A stretch of DNA of 61,476 nucleotides from Campylobacterales bacterium (GTDB lineage: Bacteria > Campylobacterota > Campylobacteria > Campylobacterales > Sulfurimonadaceae). The stretch covers positions 1 through 61,476 of the forward strand of contig JAPLGP010000060.1 of assembly GCA_026390075.1 (NCBI GenBank). The letters are read 5' to 3'. Within the stretch, counting starts at the first letter, position 1; every line of letters starts with the position of its first letter. Below are positions 45,486-54,817 of this stretch, piece after piece. The notes under the pieces were generated by a model that worked only from the letters and a program-made list of their open reading frames with translations, did not search any database and was not told the DNA's origin. A program made the translations under genes and the position numbers.

Positions 45486-46220
45486 CTATTCGAAATTAAC
45501 AAACTCTTTAGGCTCAGGTGCAACAAATTCCATCCCTAAAAGTCTCACTTTATGCGCATGAAGCATGACTCTTTTTGCGCGTCTTCCACCGTACTGCTCA
45601 TCTCCAACAATCGGATGGTCAATGTAGCGAAGGTGTGTTCGTATCTGATGCGTTCTTCCGTTATGAATAATACATTTTATCTTTGTTTTTTTTGCACTTA
45701 CTATGTCAGGAAAAACTTCTGTTCTCGCTGGTTTTCCTTTTCCTGAAACATTTGAAAACGCTTTATTATTTTTCTTTTGCGTCACAATTGGTTTGTCGAT
45801 TTCAATTGGTTCAGAGATGATACCCTCAACCCAAGCGATATACTCTTTGTAAACCCTATCTTTTCTAAACTCTTCGATAGCTTTTTCACGAAATTCTTCA
45901 TTTTTAACAAGCATCAAAACACCACTTGTTTCACGGTCAAGTCTATGTAAAAGTTGTGCACCTTTAAACTGTCGCTCAATTTCATCAGAATTTATAAATG
46001 CTGGTTTATTTACAACTATCAAATCATTGTTTTCAAATATTGGTTTTATTTTTTCTATTTTTTGAACAATAAATATAGTTTTTTCATCAAGCTCTCCGCG
46101 GGCTATCATAACTTTACTATTTCCAACATAGACCAAACCTCTGTCTATCATAGACTTTGCTTGAGAGTTTGAGACATTCTCTTGGAGCGATACAAGCTTA
46201 TACGCTTTATCTTTTGCCAT
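45486..46220 (-). CDS. RluA-family RNA pseudouridine synthase
   Basis: This 244-residue enzyme has an N-terminal S4-like RNA-binding segment (SNSQAKSMIDRGLVYVGNSK), the catalytic block QLLHRLDRETSGVLMLVKN (Asp) and C-terminal GRTHQIRTHLRYIDHPIVGD. It isomerises uridine in rRNA or tRNA; the exact target cannot be read. waaA lies 39 bases upstream on the same strand. Confidence 0.9.
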   Translation of the reverse strand: MAKDKAYKLVSLQENVSNSQAKSMIDRGLVYVGNSKVMIARGELDEKTIFIVQKIEKIKPIFENNDLIVVNKPAFINSDEIERQFKGAQLLHRLDRETSGVLMLVKNEEFREKAIEEFRKDRVYKEYIAWVEGIISEPIEIDKPIVTQKKNNKAFSNVSGKGKPARTEVFPDIVSAKKTKIKCIIHNGRTHQIRTHLRYIDHPIVGDEQYGGRRAKRVMLHAHKVRLLGMEFVAPEPKEFVNFE

Positions 46221-46259
46221 CTTTAATCCTTAATTTTTTATATCACACTGGCGTGATTG

Positions 46260-47420
46260 TTATTTTTCTACTATTTTTTTTATTACTGGTTCTAGGTTTA
46301 TTTTCTCTTCAACCATTGAGTTTGGTAAACTTCCACATGCCAACAATGCTTTATAAATTTCAAATGGCTCAACATACTGTACATGATGCACATATTTGAA
46401 AAGCTCTTTTTGATGAAAGAAATGCTTTCCTGTTATGATTTTACATCCAAAAAAAGCAGGTTCGAGTGGGTTGTGTCCACCGACATCCTCTTTAAAAGCT
46501 CCACCTAAAATTGCTATATCACTTACGGCATAAATATTATTTAACTCACCCATAACATCGACTAAAACCATAGCAGTGTCAAGTTCACAACTACGAGAAA
46601 ATCTTGAAAGTGTTAAAGAGTTTTTATCTGCAAAGGCTTGCATCAACTCATAAACGCTGTCAAATCGCTCAGGATGCCTTGGCACAATTATTAGCTTTGC
46701 ATTATGCTGTTTTTTGTACGCAACAAACGCTTTTATAATTGCTTTTTCTTCACCTTCATGTGTACTTCCAGCAACTATACACTCTTCTTTGGGCTTTTTA
46801 TACTCTTTTGTTTTGAATATAGAACCCGCTAATTTTATATTGCCAATAACTTCAATATTTTTAGCTCCCAGTGCTAAAAAGCGATTTTTATCCGCTTCAC
46901 TTTGAGCATAAATTATTTCCACATGCCGTAGCATTTTTTCATAAAACCAAGCAAACTGCAAATACCTTTTTGCACTTCTCTCAGAGATACGAGCATTCAA
47001 AAGTATAACTCTACTTCCTTTGAAAACTGCAGTTACTATAAGCATATACCAAAGTTCCGCTTCTAAGATTACAAGCACTTTGGGCTTTTTTATCCAAAAT
47101 GGCAAAAACATCTCATAAGGTAAGTACCTAACATCCGCCCTGTATTTAGATGCTTCTGCAAAACCTGTATGCGTTATAGTTGTTATTTGAATCTCTTTTT
47201 CACCCAGTAATTCAATAATTGGTTTAAGTGCTCTTGCTTCACCTAGGGAACATACATGAAACCAAATTCCGTTTTCTTCTTTAAATTTTGGATTGTTAAA
47301 AACAAAAAAACGAGATGGAATAGATTGCTTATATTTTTGCTTAAAAGAGAGAGATACTAAAAGTGGAAGTGCCACAACATAAAGCACAACACTTAAAGTA
47401 TAATAGAGTATCGTGAACAT
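46260..47420 (-). CDS. waaA: 3-deoxy-D-manno-octulosonic acid transferase
   Basis: WaaA transfers Kdo to lipid A precursor at the inner membrane. The 386-residue GT30 protein has an N-terminal membrane helix, WFHVCSLGEARALKPII, the VLILEAELWYMLI-like block (VLVILEAELWYMLI), ILLNARISERSAKRY, and GGAFKEDVGGHNPLEPAF. It carries two motif copies: 46331-46342 (LACGS) and 46917-46927 (RHVE). Its neighbours match the H. pylori HP0957-HP0959 order. Confidence 0.95.
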   Translation of the reverse strand: MFTILYYTLSVVLYVVALPLLVSLSFKQKYKQSIPSRFFVFNNPKFKEENGIWFHVCSLGEARALKPIIELLGEKEIQITTITHTGFAEASKYRADVRYLPYEMFLPFWIKKPKVLVILEAELWYMLIVTAVFKGSRVILLNARISERSAKRYLQFAWFYEKMLRHVEIIYAQSEADKNRFLALGAKNIEVIGNIKLAGSIFKTKEYKKPKEECIVAGSTHEGEEKAIIKAFVAYKKQHNAKLIIVPRHPERFDSVYELMQAFADKNSLTLSRFSRSCELDTAMVLVDVMGELNNIYAVSDIAILGGAFKEDVGGHNPLEPAFFGCKIITGKHFFHQKELFKYVHHVQYVEPFEIYKALLACGSLPNSMVEEKINLEPVIKKIVEK

Positions 47421-47431
47421 GGCTTTACGCC

Positions 47432-48145
47432 CTATTCTTCAGAAACTTCCACATGTATAATACGGCCACAATGTGGGCATGTGACAATTTCGTCTGCTTT
47501 AATAACATCTGCATAAATCTTATCACTTAATCGCATGTGGCAACCCATACAAGCTTGGTCTTCAACTGGCACTACAGTGCTATTTTTAGCCCAGCGACGA
47601 ATTTTTTGATAAAAAGCCAAACCTTTTTGGTTAACAGTTCCAAGAAGTTTCTCTTTAGCAACAAACACTTCTTGTCTTGCGATATTGATAACTTTTAACT
47701 TTTTATCAACATCAGCTTTAACAGACTCTAAGTTAGAATGCAGTTCAACCAAAGTCACTTTTGCAACTTCTACTTGCTCTTTTTTAGCTTCAATGATTTT
47801 TTCAAGTCTTGCAATCTCTTCATTTGCAAAAGTTACTTGTTCTTTAGCTATTTCTTCTTCTAGTTGTAAAGATTTCATCTCTCTTTCAGTTTTCACTTCA
47901 GAGCTTTTTTTTGAATTATCTTCTAATTTTTTTGAAAGGTCTGCTAAATGCAAATTATTTTTTTGCTTTTTAACTTCTTCATCTTTAATTTCATGAGTCA
48001 AATTCTCAATATCTGATTCAATACTCTTTGTTTTTGCAAGAGCTGCTTCATAATTGTAGTTTGCTTCTTCTATTTGAGGTTCAAATGCATCGATCTCTTT
48101 GTCTATTTTTGCAAGGTCGATTAACTGCTTAAGATGCTGGTTCAT
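47432..48145 (-). CDS. flgZ: C4-type zinc ribbon, coiled-coil protein (FlgZ/HP0958-like)
   Basis: This 237-residue protein has a long N-terminal coiled coil (residues ~10-175) and a C-terminal zinc ribbon with CMGCHMRLS and VTCPHCGRIIHV. It matches the HP0958 type of H. pylori, which stabilises RpoN and acts post-transcriptionally on flagellin. The position between waaA and a Nif3-like gene is the same as HP0957-HP0959. The flagellar role is inferred from that homologue. Confidence 0.75.
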   Translation of the reverse strand: MNQHLKQLIDLAKIDKEIDAFEPQIEEANYNYEAALAKTKSIESDIENLTHEIKDEEVKKQKNNLHLADLSKKLEDNSKKSSEVKTEREMKSLQLEEEIAKEQVTFANEEIARLEKIIEAKKEQVEVAKVTLVELHSNLESVKADVDKKLKVINIARQEVFVAKEKLLGTVNQKGLAFYQKIRRWAKNSTVVPVEDQACMGCHMRLSDKIYADVIKADEIVTCPHCGRIIHVEVSEE

Positions 48146-48194
48146 TGGTCTCCTTTGAGGTGTTTCGTATATGCCATATCTTCTATAAATATTG

Positions 48195-48917
48195 CTAAAT
48201 ATATGTAAATGGATTTTCTGATGATGAAATTATAACTGCTAAACCTAAATTTTTCAAATGCTTTTGTAAAATTTCTGCAAAAAAGTGTTCACTTTCGTAA
48301 TGTCCTATATCAATTAGAGATAATTTAATACTTTTTGCTTGCATCGCATCATGATATTTTACATCTCCTGTCAAAAAACAATCGGCTTCAATTGAGTGCA
48401 TAAGTGAACATCCAGAACCAGTTGTTAGAGCAACTTTTTTGATTTTATCACTACATTTTACACTCTTGGCATGTGGAAGTTTAAAAACTGATGCAACTTT
48501 TTTTGCAAAGTCATCAAAGTTTTCATTTACATCAAAATAAGCAACAAAACCCTCTTTCTTTACAATCTCTACACCCAAAATCTCTTTTGCAACATACTCA
48601 TTCAAATGTGTCCGGTCAAAATTGGTGTGCATTGCGATATTTGAAATATTTTTACGAATCATTTTTTGGATTAAATTTGCGGGATATTTACTAAACTCTA
48701 ACTGTTTTAATCCTCCAAATATAATTGGGTGGTGTGTGATTAAAAGAGTATTTTCTTCTAAAGAATCTATCAATTTTTCATCAACATCTATGCTCAAAAC
48801 TACTGTTGCAATTTCCTCTTCAAAATCTCCTATCAAAAGTCCCGAATTATCCCACGATTCTTGAAGTTCAAAAGGAGAGAGTTCATTTAAAAACTTGTAA
48901 ATTTCTAAAAGTTTCAT
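48195..48917 (-). CDS. Nif3-like (DUF34) dinuclear metal protein
   Basis: About 240 residues from ATG 48917; a longer frame would overlap the TPR gene and is unlikely. Nif3/YbgI features: LSPFELQESWDNSGLLIGD, LLITHHPIIFGGLKQL (metal His pair), NIAMHTNFD and LTGDVKYHDAMQAKSIKLSL with GHYESEHF. The family binds two metals and may act as a hydrolase; some members act on damaged nucleotides or cofactors. One motif copy at 48468-48478 encodes LPHAK. Confidence 0.9.
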   Translation of the reverse strand: MKLLEIYKFLNELSPFELQESWDNSGLLIGDFEEEIATVVLSIDVDEKLIDSLEENTLLITHHPIIFGGLKQLEFSKYPANLIQKMIRKNISNIAMHTNFDRTHLNEYVAKEILGVEIVKKEGFVAYFDVNENFDDFAKKVASVFKLPHAKSVKCSDKIKKVALTTGSGCSLMHSIEADCFLTGDVKYHDAMQAKSIKLSLIDIGHYESEHFFAEILQKHLKNLGLAVIISSSENPFTYI

Positions 48918-48921
48918 GCTG

Positions 48922-49524
48922 TTAGTTCTCTTGTAACTTTTGTAACTCTTGTTTGGCTTCACTAAACTCTGGATTTAACTCAACTGCTTTTTTATACATT
49001 GCACTCGCTTCATCTTTTTTTTGCATATCTACTAAAAGATTTCCATAGTTATAGTAAGTAATAGGATTTTCATTATTTATCTCTAACGAAGTAATCAAGT
49101 GCATTTTAGCAGATACGAATTCACCATTTTTTCTATAAATGGAAGCAAGAGAGTTATGAATATACTCATTTTCATTGTCCAATTCCAATGCTTCTTTATA
49201 CTGTTTCATAGCTTCTTCATCATTGCCTGTTTGCTGCAACATATATCCTAACTTAAATATTATGTCTGGGTTATTTGACTCTTTGGCATTTGCTTCAGTT
49301 AGGAGTGCAACAGCCCTGTCAAAATCTTTTTCTTCATACGCAATATCTGCTTTTTGCACTAATGCTTCAGGGGAAAATGGCGAAAATGCTTGTGCACTTC
49401 TCGGCTCATTTTCTTGATTATCATTTACATTTTGCTCTAAATCCTTGAGTGTTTGAATATGCTCATAAATTTTAAATGCGAAAAAAGCCGAAGCTCCTAA
49501 CATTAACAGCTGAAAAAGTGTCAT
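48922..49524 (-). CDS. Membrane-anchored TPR-repeat protein
   Basis: This 200-residue protein has one N-terminal membrane helix (FQLLMLGASAFFAFKIY) and three to four TPR units (FSPEALVQKADIAYEEKDFD, IIFKLGYMLQQTGNDEEAMK, IHNSLASIYRKNGEFVSAKM, TYYNYGNLLVDMQKKDEASA). TPRs mediate protein contacts, perhaps with the M23 peptidase encoded just upstream, with which it overlaps by 4 bases. Confidence 0.85.
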   Translation of the reverse strand: MTLFQLLMLGASAFFAFKIYEHIQTLKDLEQNVNDNQENEPRSAQAFSPFSPEALVQKADIAYEEKDFDRAVALLTEANAKESNNPDIIFKLGYMLQQTGNDEEAMKQYKEALELDNENEYIHNSLASIYRKNGEFVSAKMHLITSLEINNENPITYYNYGNLLVDMQKKDEASAMYKKAVELNPEFSEAKQELQKLQEN

Positions 49525-50387
49525 TTTGTACCTTTAAATAAATTTTTGTTTAGAAGGGAGATTAATTGTAAAGGGTCAACTTGCACTCCGCCAACACGCG
49601 TTGCAAAGTGTAAGTGAGGACCACTCACCCTACCACTTTCTCCAGAAAAACCGATAAGTGCAGATTTTTCTATTTTTTGACCACAAGCAACATCAAACTT
49701 ACTCATGTGAAAGTAGCATGTATATATGCCTTGTCCATGGTCTATGATAACCGTTCCACCTGAGTAAAATCTCTCTTTTGCTAACACTACAACTCCATCA
49801 TTACTTGCATAAATTGGAGTTCCAACTTTTGCGCGAAAATCTGTTCCCCCGTGATAGCCTTGGAGAGAATCATTATAGACTCTTGCCTTACCAAAATCGC
49901 TTGTTATTATACTATCTATAGGAAATATAAATTCAGATTTTATATAACTTTGAGCAGTTGTACTGTTGTATATTTTCATAGCCTCTTGATACTCTTGCTC
50001 AGCTATTTTTGCATCTTCTTTATTTGGATTTACTTTTGATTTAGTAACCTCAATTTTTTCTTTTTCATACTTTCCATCTTCTATATTTATGAGCATACTT
50101 TTAGTCAAATAAGAATTTTTCTCTTTATAATAAACTTCTATTTTCTTACTACTTGGCTTTTCATAGTAACTCACAGGAACTAAAGCGTACATTTTTTCAG
50201 CATCCACTGGATTGTTAAAAACTTTATAACTCTCTTTGTCCATAGTAATTTTCTCATACACAACATCTTTTTCTTTTTTAAACTCTATAAATACCGTTTT
50301 TCCATTTGAAACATTCGAGTCACGAAATAGAGCATTATATGCAGACAAAGATGAGATAAAAAAAAGTATCAGGAGAATAATTTTCAT
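49521..50387 (-). CDS. Periplasmic M23-family metallopeptidase (LytM)
   Basis: This 288-residue protein has a signal peptide, an N-terminal domain of beta type, and a C-terminal LytM domain with [18 protein letters not shown] (zinc His/Asp) and [13 protein letters not shown] (HxH). It should cut peptidoglycan crosslinks and may help cell shape, as Csd/Pgp peptidases do in this phylum. It overlaps smpB by 4 bases upstream and the TPR gene by 4 downstream. Confidence 0.9.
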   Translation of the reverse strand: MKIILLILFFISSLSAYNALFRDSNVSNGKTVFIEFKKEKDVVYEKITMDKESYKVFNNPVDAEKMYALVPVSYYEKPSSKKIEVYYKEKNSYLTKSMLINIEDGKYEKEKIEVTKSKVNPNKEDAKIAEQEYQEAMKIYNSTTAQSYIKSEFIFPIDSIITSDFGKARVYNDSLQGYHGGTDFRAKVGTPIYASNDGVVVLAKERFYSGGTVIIDHGQGIYTCYFHMSKFDVACGQKIEKSALIGFSGESGRVSGPHLHFATRVGGVQVDPLQLISLLNKNLFKGTK

Positions 50388-50839
50388 GAATTATCTTTAA
50401 AAGCTCTATCGATGTCTCGTTTCATATCTTTTTCTTTTAAATCAGCTCTTTTGTCGTGAAGCTGTTTTCCTTTGGCGATTGCGATTTGTATTTTGACTAT
50501 ATTTCTGTCATTAAAATAGAGTTGCAGTGGCACAACCGTGTATCCATCTCTTGTAATGGCTTTTATCATTTTTAAAATCTGCTTTTTATGGAGTAAAAGT
50601 TTTCTGCTTCCTCTCTCTTCATGTCCATAAAAATAGTGTGTCGTTTCAAGCCTTCCGATATGCGTATTAAATAAAAAAGCTTCTTCGCCTACAAAACGGA
50701 TAAAACTATCTTTTAAGTTCACTCTTTTAGCTCGAATGCCTTTTACCTCACTCCCACTCAAAACAAGCCCTGCTTCAAACTTCTCTTCCAAAGAGTAATC
50801 AAAAAAGGCTTTTTTATTTTTTGCTATTGTCTCGCCCAT
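50384..50839 (-). CDS. smpB: tmRNA-binding protein SmpB
   Basis: SmpB delivers tmRNA to stalled ribosomes. The 151-residue protein has [40 protein letters not shown], the LLLHKKQI segment and the lysine/arginine-rich C-terminal tail ([19 protein letters not shown]). In related genomes it directly follows ispE; here a three-gene cassette separates them. Confidence 0.97.
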   Translation of the reverse strand: MGETIAKNKKAFFDYSLEEKFEAGLVLSGSEVKGIRAKRVNLKDSFIRFVGEEAFLFNTHIGRLETTHYFYGHEERGSRKLLLHKKQILKMIKAITRDGYTVVPLQLYFNDRNIVKIQIAIAKGKQLHDKRADLKEKDMKRDIDRAFKDNS

Positions 50840-50884
50840 TGTTCTCTCTTAATTTTTTTTTGTCTCGCCTGCAAATATTTATCA

Positions 50885-51262
50885 TCAATCCACTAAATAT
50901 TTAAATGACTGAGGAGCAGTAAAATCATTATTATTGAGATAAGGGCATATTGGAAACTTGTATTCATTAATCGATTTAATTTGGATAGCATAAGCTTTTT
51001 CTCTACCTTCAAAATATTCATCATAATAATCTTGTGTAATCCCAGAATATTTTTTAGTTTTTTCCCATATCTTAGAAGGATGTTCTACTAATATTTTATC
51101 AATTTCGAACTCACCTACTATTTTACCGACAGGCATCGTAGCATATATAACTATAGTCTTTATATCTTTATTCTTAAAGATTGCTTTTCTATATTCAAAT
51201 TTCTTATTTCCATTGAATATTTCTGTTACAAACTGAGGTTTAATTGATAATAAAACTTTCAT
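50885..51262 (-). CDS. ASCH/PUA-like RNA-binding domain protein
   Basis: This 125-residue protein starts MKVLLSIKPQFVTEIFNGNK, followed by KFEYRKAIF and IVIYATMPVGKIVGEFEI, which fits a small ASCH-type (PUA superfamily) domain. ASCH proteins bind RNA or modified bases. It overlaps the upstream PIN-GNAT gene by one base (TAATG) and is the last gene of a three-gene cassette. It could act as an antitoxin or specificity factor for the PIN nuclease; this is inferred from coupling. Confidence 0.7.
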   Translation of the reverse strand: MKVLLSIKPQFVTEIFNGNKKFEYRKAIFKNKDIKTIVIYATMPVGKIVGEFEIDKILVEHPSKIWEKTKKYSGITQDYYDEYFEGREKAYAIQIKSINEYKFPICPYLNNNDFTAPQSFKYLVD

Positions 51263-52764
51263 TAGTCCACCTCCTTCTCAATGCAGTATCTTACCTTACC
51301 TTTATCTAATATCTTATAAAAGTAATCATCCTCCACTTTACATATTGACTGACAGTTCTTATAAATATTATTCTCTCTCATCCAATCTTTCGTAATAAAT
51401 GGACTATCAAAATGTTCAATTAACCTAAACAAAATAATATTTGTCTCTTTTTTTGCCAATTCTCGTATTTCATCGTATGAGTACACAGTTCTCTTCGCGA
51501 CTTCTTCCAATATCTGTTCAAAGTCAGCAGATTTAAAAGTTTTTTCCACAATACCTAAGGTAGTAATTGCCATTTTGTCTTGTGAACGATAAAAAAACAA
51601 TAAATCGCCACTTTTCATTTGATTCGTATTAGCATGAGACAAATAAGCTTTCTTAATTGTATTTCCTACAGATGGATGTGTATAAAATAATCGTTTGTCA
51701 TCTTCTATCTCAGGAAAAAGTATATTATGGTATTCTGGTTTCACGGGCACTATAAATTTATTTATATTTGTTCTACACTTTATAGATGGAGAGTACATCT
51801 TATGAAAATCGATAGCATTTAAATGTGTGTTATTCACACCATTAATTGATATCTGTTTAACAAAGACTTCGTCTCTATCTTTATCACATCTTCCAAAATA
51901 TCGAAATCCAAAATCTTCAATTAAACTGACAAGATACTCTTGTTTATCTTGTCGCGTAGTTAAATATATATACTCATACTTATTTTTATTTGCATACGCG
52001 AATACTGTTTTTATAAATAATTCGCCTAATTTCCAACCTTGCATATGCTCTGATATCTTAAAAGTCGAAATTTTTAATACTTTACCTCTTAAAGCTTTAT
52101 CATCATTGGTAACGATTGGATTATTTTCATCTTTATAAATTAATATACCACCTATTTTAGTATCCCCGTTATACCCATGAATCCAACACTTTCGATGTTC
52201 TTGTGAAATTTTCGAAAACCAATTGTCAAATTCTGGGTAATCTTCCCTCAGTGACTCAAAAATATTATCAGTTTTATTTAACTCATAAAGGTATTTATTC
52301 ATCATATTTGGATAATAAATTTCATGTTGTAGATGCAGTTTATTGAATGAATGCAATGCTTGCTGAACAAACATTACTCTATGGTCAATTCCTATTTTTC
52401 TTGCTTTTTTTATAATCCCTATATCCTGAGTTAACAATAAATTTGCACTATCTCTATAAAGAGCATACAAAATAATATTGTCTATCTTATCATGACTATT
52501 GTTTTCTGCAAAACCCAAACTTTCTATATCCCTTTCTGATGGAAATTTTGGATTCTCCAATACAGAATATTTTTGAATTTTAGATAATGAGACTTTTCTT
52601 CTATCTAAATTTTTATCATTATTTATGTCATCAATAGATGATGGATGAATAAAAAAATTATGATTAAATTTTGAACATAAATTGTAAAGCTTTGTAAAAC
52701 TTTCATCAATCACTTTATAATCTTCAAAATAAATAAATATATTCGTGTCTATTAAAATATTCAT
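51262..52764 (-). CDS. PIN nuclease - GNAT acetyltransferase - EVE/ASCH-like fusion protein
   Basis: This 500-residue protein combines three parts. Residues ~1-130 form a PIN domain (NILIDTNIFIYFED, then NSHDKIDNIILYA and LLLTQDIGIIKKA, with the spaced Asp residues of PIN nucleases). Residues ~180-310 form a GNAT fold with an acetyl-CoA loop (ISEHMQGWKLGELFIKTVFA). The C-terminal ~340-490 resembles an EVE/ASCH-type PUA fold (MKSGDLLFFYRSQDK, TTLGIVEKTF). An RNase or modification role on RNA is plausible. Its ATG overlaps the stop of the upstream membrane gene by four bases. Confidence 0.75.
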   Translation of the reverse strand: MNILIDTNIFIYFEDYKVIDESFTKLYNLCSKFNHNFFIHPSSIDDINNDKNLDRRKVSLSKIQKYSVLENPKFPSERDIESLGFAENNSHDKIDNIILYALYRDSANLLLTQDIGIIKKARKIGIDHRVMFVQQALHSFNKLHLQHEIYYPNMMNKYLYELNKTDNIFESLREDYPEFDNWFSKISQEHRKCWIHGYNGDTKIGGILIYKDENNPIVTNDDKALRGKVLKISTFKISEHMQGWKLGELFIKTVFAYANKNKYEYIYLTTRQDKQEYLVSLIEDFGFRYFGRCDKDRDEVFVKQISINGVNNTHLNAIDFHKMYSPSIKCRTNINKFIVPVKPEYHNILFPEIEDDKRLFYTHPSVGNTIKKAYLSHANTNQMKSGDLLFFYRSQDKMAITTLGIVEKTFKSADFEQILEEVAKRTVYSYDEIRELAKKETNIILFRLIEHFDSPFITKDWMRENNIYKNCQSICKVEDDYFYKILDKGKVRYCIEKEVD

Positions 52765-53807
52765 GACTTATATACTTTATTCTTAATAAATGGGAAATAT
52801 GGATACATGAAAAACATTATCATTCCACCAAAGATAGCTGAGATTATAAATATAGCAGTAGTATTTATTGTGGACAGTAAACTTCCCGTAAATCCTATAA
52901 AGAAAATAACGAAAAATGCTATCCATGGAGATTTAACTTTTTCGTGATTAAACTTATTAAAGATAGTAAAATTTTGAAAATATTTTACTATCTCTTTATC
53001 ATCTTCTAACTTTTCTTTTTTCGCTTGTTTAGTATATTGGTATGCTAATATATTTGTGTCTTTCTGATTTTCTAATCTACTATTATATTCCATCCACTCT
53101 TTAGTTTCCAAAAGTCGGCTTTCGACCTCTTCAATACTAGAAAACATATATTCCATTTTAATATCTGTCATAACGAACATATCAATTCTATTTATATCAA
53201 CAAATAAATCTTTGGCATGTTGGTTAACATCACTTGGCAATTTTCTATATTCATTGACATTTATTTCAAAATGAACAAGGGTGTTTGATACACCACTAAG
53301 ATATGATACAGCCCTCTCTTTATAAACAACAATCGTGTTTTCTTTTATCTCTTTAATTCTAAATCTTATATATTTAGGTTTAGAATTCAAATGAGCATCA
53401 AAATTAAATTCTAATAAACTACCATGTTCTAAATTGGTCTTGTTGATTTCTTTTAATAAATTGTATCTTATTGTATAAAATTCTTTATCTACACCCTTTA
53501 TTTTTACATTGTGAATTTGGCTGGGAGTTTTTGTAACTTCAACATCTCTATTAAAAACTAAATTGGCAAGTTTTGGCTTTTCAACTAATAATTCTGTAAG
53601 AAGTTCAATATTTCCACTTTCTATCTCAAATGGTATAAAAAAATAAAATTTACTAATAGAAGTTGGATTATTAATCATAAACCCAAAATCTATAATATCA
53701 TCTTTTTTGTGTTCATCAATCCATAAATTAATATGTAAATCAATATAAGGTTTTTGTTCTACATGTTCTACTCTTGGCTCATGCCATATAGCGAATGAAG
53801 AATTCAT
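52761..53807 (-). CDS. Membrane protein of unknown function with a large N-terminal domain
   Basis: This 348-residue protein has a beta-rich, soluble N-terminal region (~1-290) and two C-terminal membrane helices (WIAFFVIFFIGFTGSLLST, then AIFIISAIFGGMIMFFMYPY), so the N-terminal domain is probably cytosolic. I know no family. It is the first gene of the cassette and starts right after the ispE stop codon (TAA then ATG), so it is transcribed with the housekeeping operon. It could be a sensor or a membrane effector for the PIN-GNAT protein. Confidence 0.65.
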   Translation of the reverse strand: MNSSFAIWHEPRVEHVEQKPYIDLHINLWIDEHKKDDIIDFGFMINNPTSISKFYFFIPFEIESGNIELLTELLVEKPKLANLVFNRDVEVTKTPSQIHNVKIKGVDKEFYTIRYNLLKEINKTNLEHGSLLEFNFDAHLNSKPKYIRFRIKEIKENTIVVYKERAVSYLSGVSNTLVHFEINVNEYRKLPSDVNQHAKDLFVDINRIDMFVMTDIKMEYMFSSIEEVESRLLETKEWMEYNSRLENQKDTNILAYQYTKQAKKEKLEDDKEIVKYFQNFTIFNKFNHEKVKSPWIAFFVIFFIGFTGSLLSTINTTAIFIISAIFGGMIMFFMYPYFPFIKNKVYKS

Positions 53808-54578
53808 TTAATTTATAATCCTAAAAAAACTACTGCCACTGCCACTAAAATGCCATCCATCTTTCACATACTTTTTTAACTCCGCGTACTCGTGTAAAGC
53901 TGGTTCAAAAAGGTCATTTGCTTCTTTTGCACTCATATTCTCTAAAATCTCTAATGAAGTTATTTTTTTTAATCTTTGAGCCTCAATTTCACTTATTGGA
54001 TTATAAAAATTATCTCTATAAATCTGATACACCTTAGGCGTACTTATCTCTAATTTTGGAGTGAAGATTTCAAAATTTAAAATTTCTTCTTTAAATTCTT
54101 CTACAATCTCCCCTACTCCACTCACATTTGCACTCTCATATCCATAAATAAAAAAAGCAACATCTGCACCAACTCTTGCACCTATTTGTGCGAGTTCATC
54201 CAAAGTAAGCCCTAACTCCAAGACATCGTTACACATCTTTAAGTAAGTTGCTGCGTCGCTGCTTCCACCACCTAAACCTGCAAATGCTGGAATTTGTTTT
54301 TTGACATTCACGGCATGTGTAACCATAAAATTTTTCAAAGCTTCTGAGCCAGTTGTAGCTTCAAGTGCGACATATGCTTTATAAATTGTATTTTGTTCTG
54401 TTGTACAGGAAAAATCGCCAATAATTGTAAACTCTTCTTCTGTTTTTGGAATAAATGAGAGTTCATCATATAAAGAGTTCACTTTCATAAATCGAGACAC
54501 TAGCTCATGATAATTTTCTCGTTTTCCTGTTATTTTAAGAAATATATTGACTTTCGCATACGCCTTATAAACTTTCAT
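53808..54578 (-). CDS. ispE: 4-diphosphocytidyl-2-C-methyl-D-erythritol kinase
   Basis: IspE is the GHMP kinase of the MEP isoprenoid pathway. The 256-residue protein shows AYAKVNIFLKITGKRENYHE, the ATP loop IPAFAGLGGGSSDAATYLKM, GARVGADVAFFIYG and a final SGSGSSFF. csrA lies 8 bases upstream. A near-match of the iterated motif lies near 54312. Confidence 0.95.
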   Translation of the reverse strand: MKVYKAYAKVNIFLKITGKRENYHELVSRFMKVNSLYDELSFIPKTEEEFTIIGDFSCTTEQNTIYKAYVALEATTGSEALKNFMVTHAVNVKKQIPAFAGLGGGSSDAATYLKMCNDVLELGLTLDELAQIGARVGADVAFFIYGYESANVSGVGEIVEEFKEEILNFEIFTPKLEISTPKVYQIYRDNFYNPISEIEAQRLKKITSLEILENMSAKEANDLFEPALHEYAELKKYVKDGWHFSGSGSSFFRIIN

Positions 54579-54586
54579 AATTTATT

Positions 54587-54817
54587 TTATCTTCCAAGCA
54601 ACTTACGAAGCAGACTTATCGTGTCTGGTTTAACTACTTTACAAGCCGCTATGTTTAGCTCTTTTACATTCTCAAGAAGCTCATTTCTAACGATAGATAC
54701 ATGTTTTGGTGCATCTATGCCAAGTTTCACAACACCTTTGTCAATGGATATAACTTTGATTATTATATCATCCCCGATAACTATAGACTCATCCGCTTTT
54801 CTAGCTAAAACTAACAT
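54587..54817 (-). CDS. csrA: Carbon storage / flagellar regulator CsrA
   Basis: CsrA is an RNA-binding post-transcriptional regulator; in Campylobacterota it is controlled by FliW and acts on flagellin mRNA. The 76-residue protein starts MLVLARKADESIVIGDDIII and has VVKLGIDAPKHVSIVRNEL, the conserved strands of the dimer. It overlaps the end of truB by 7 bases. Confidence 0.97.
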   Translation of the reverse strand: MLVLARKADESIVIGDDIIIKVISIDKGVVKLGIDAPKHVSIVRNELLENVKELNIAACKVVKPDTISLLRKLLGR

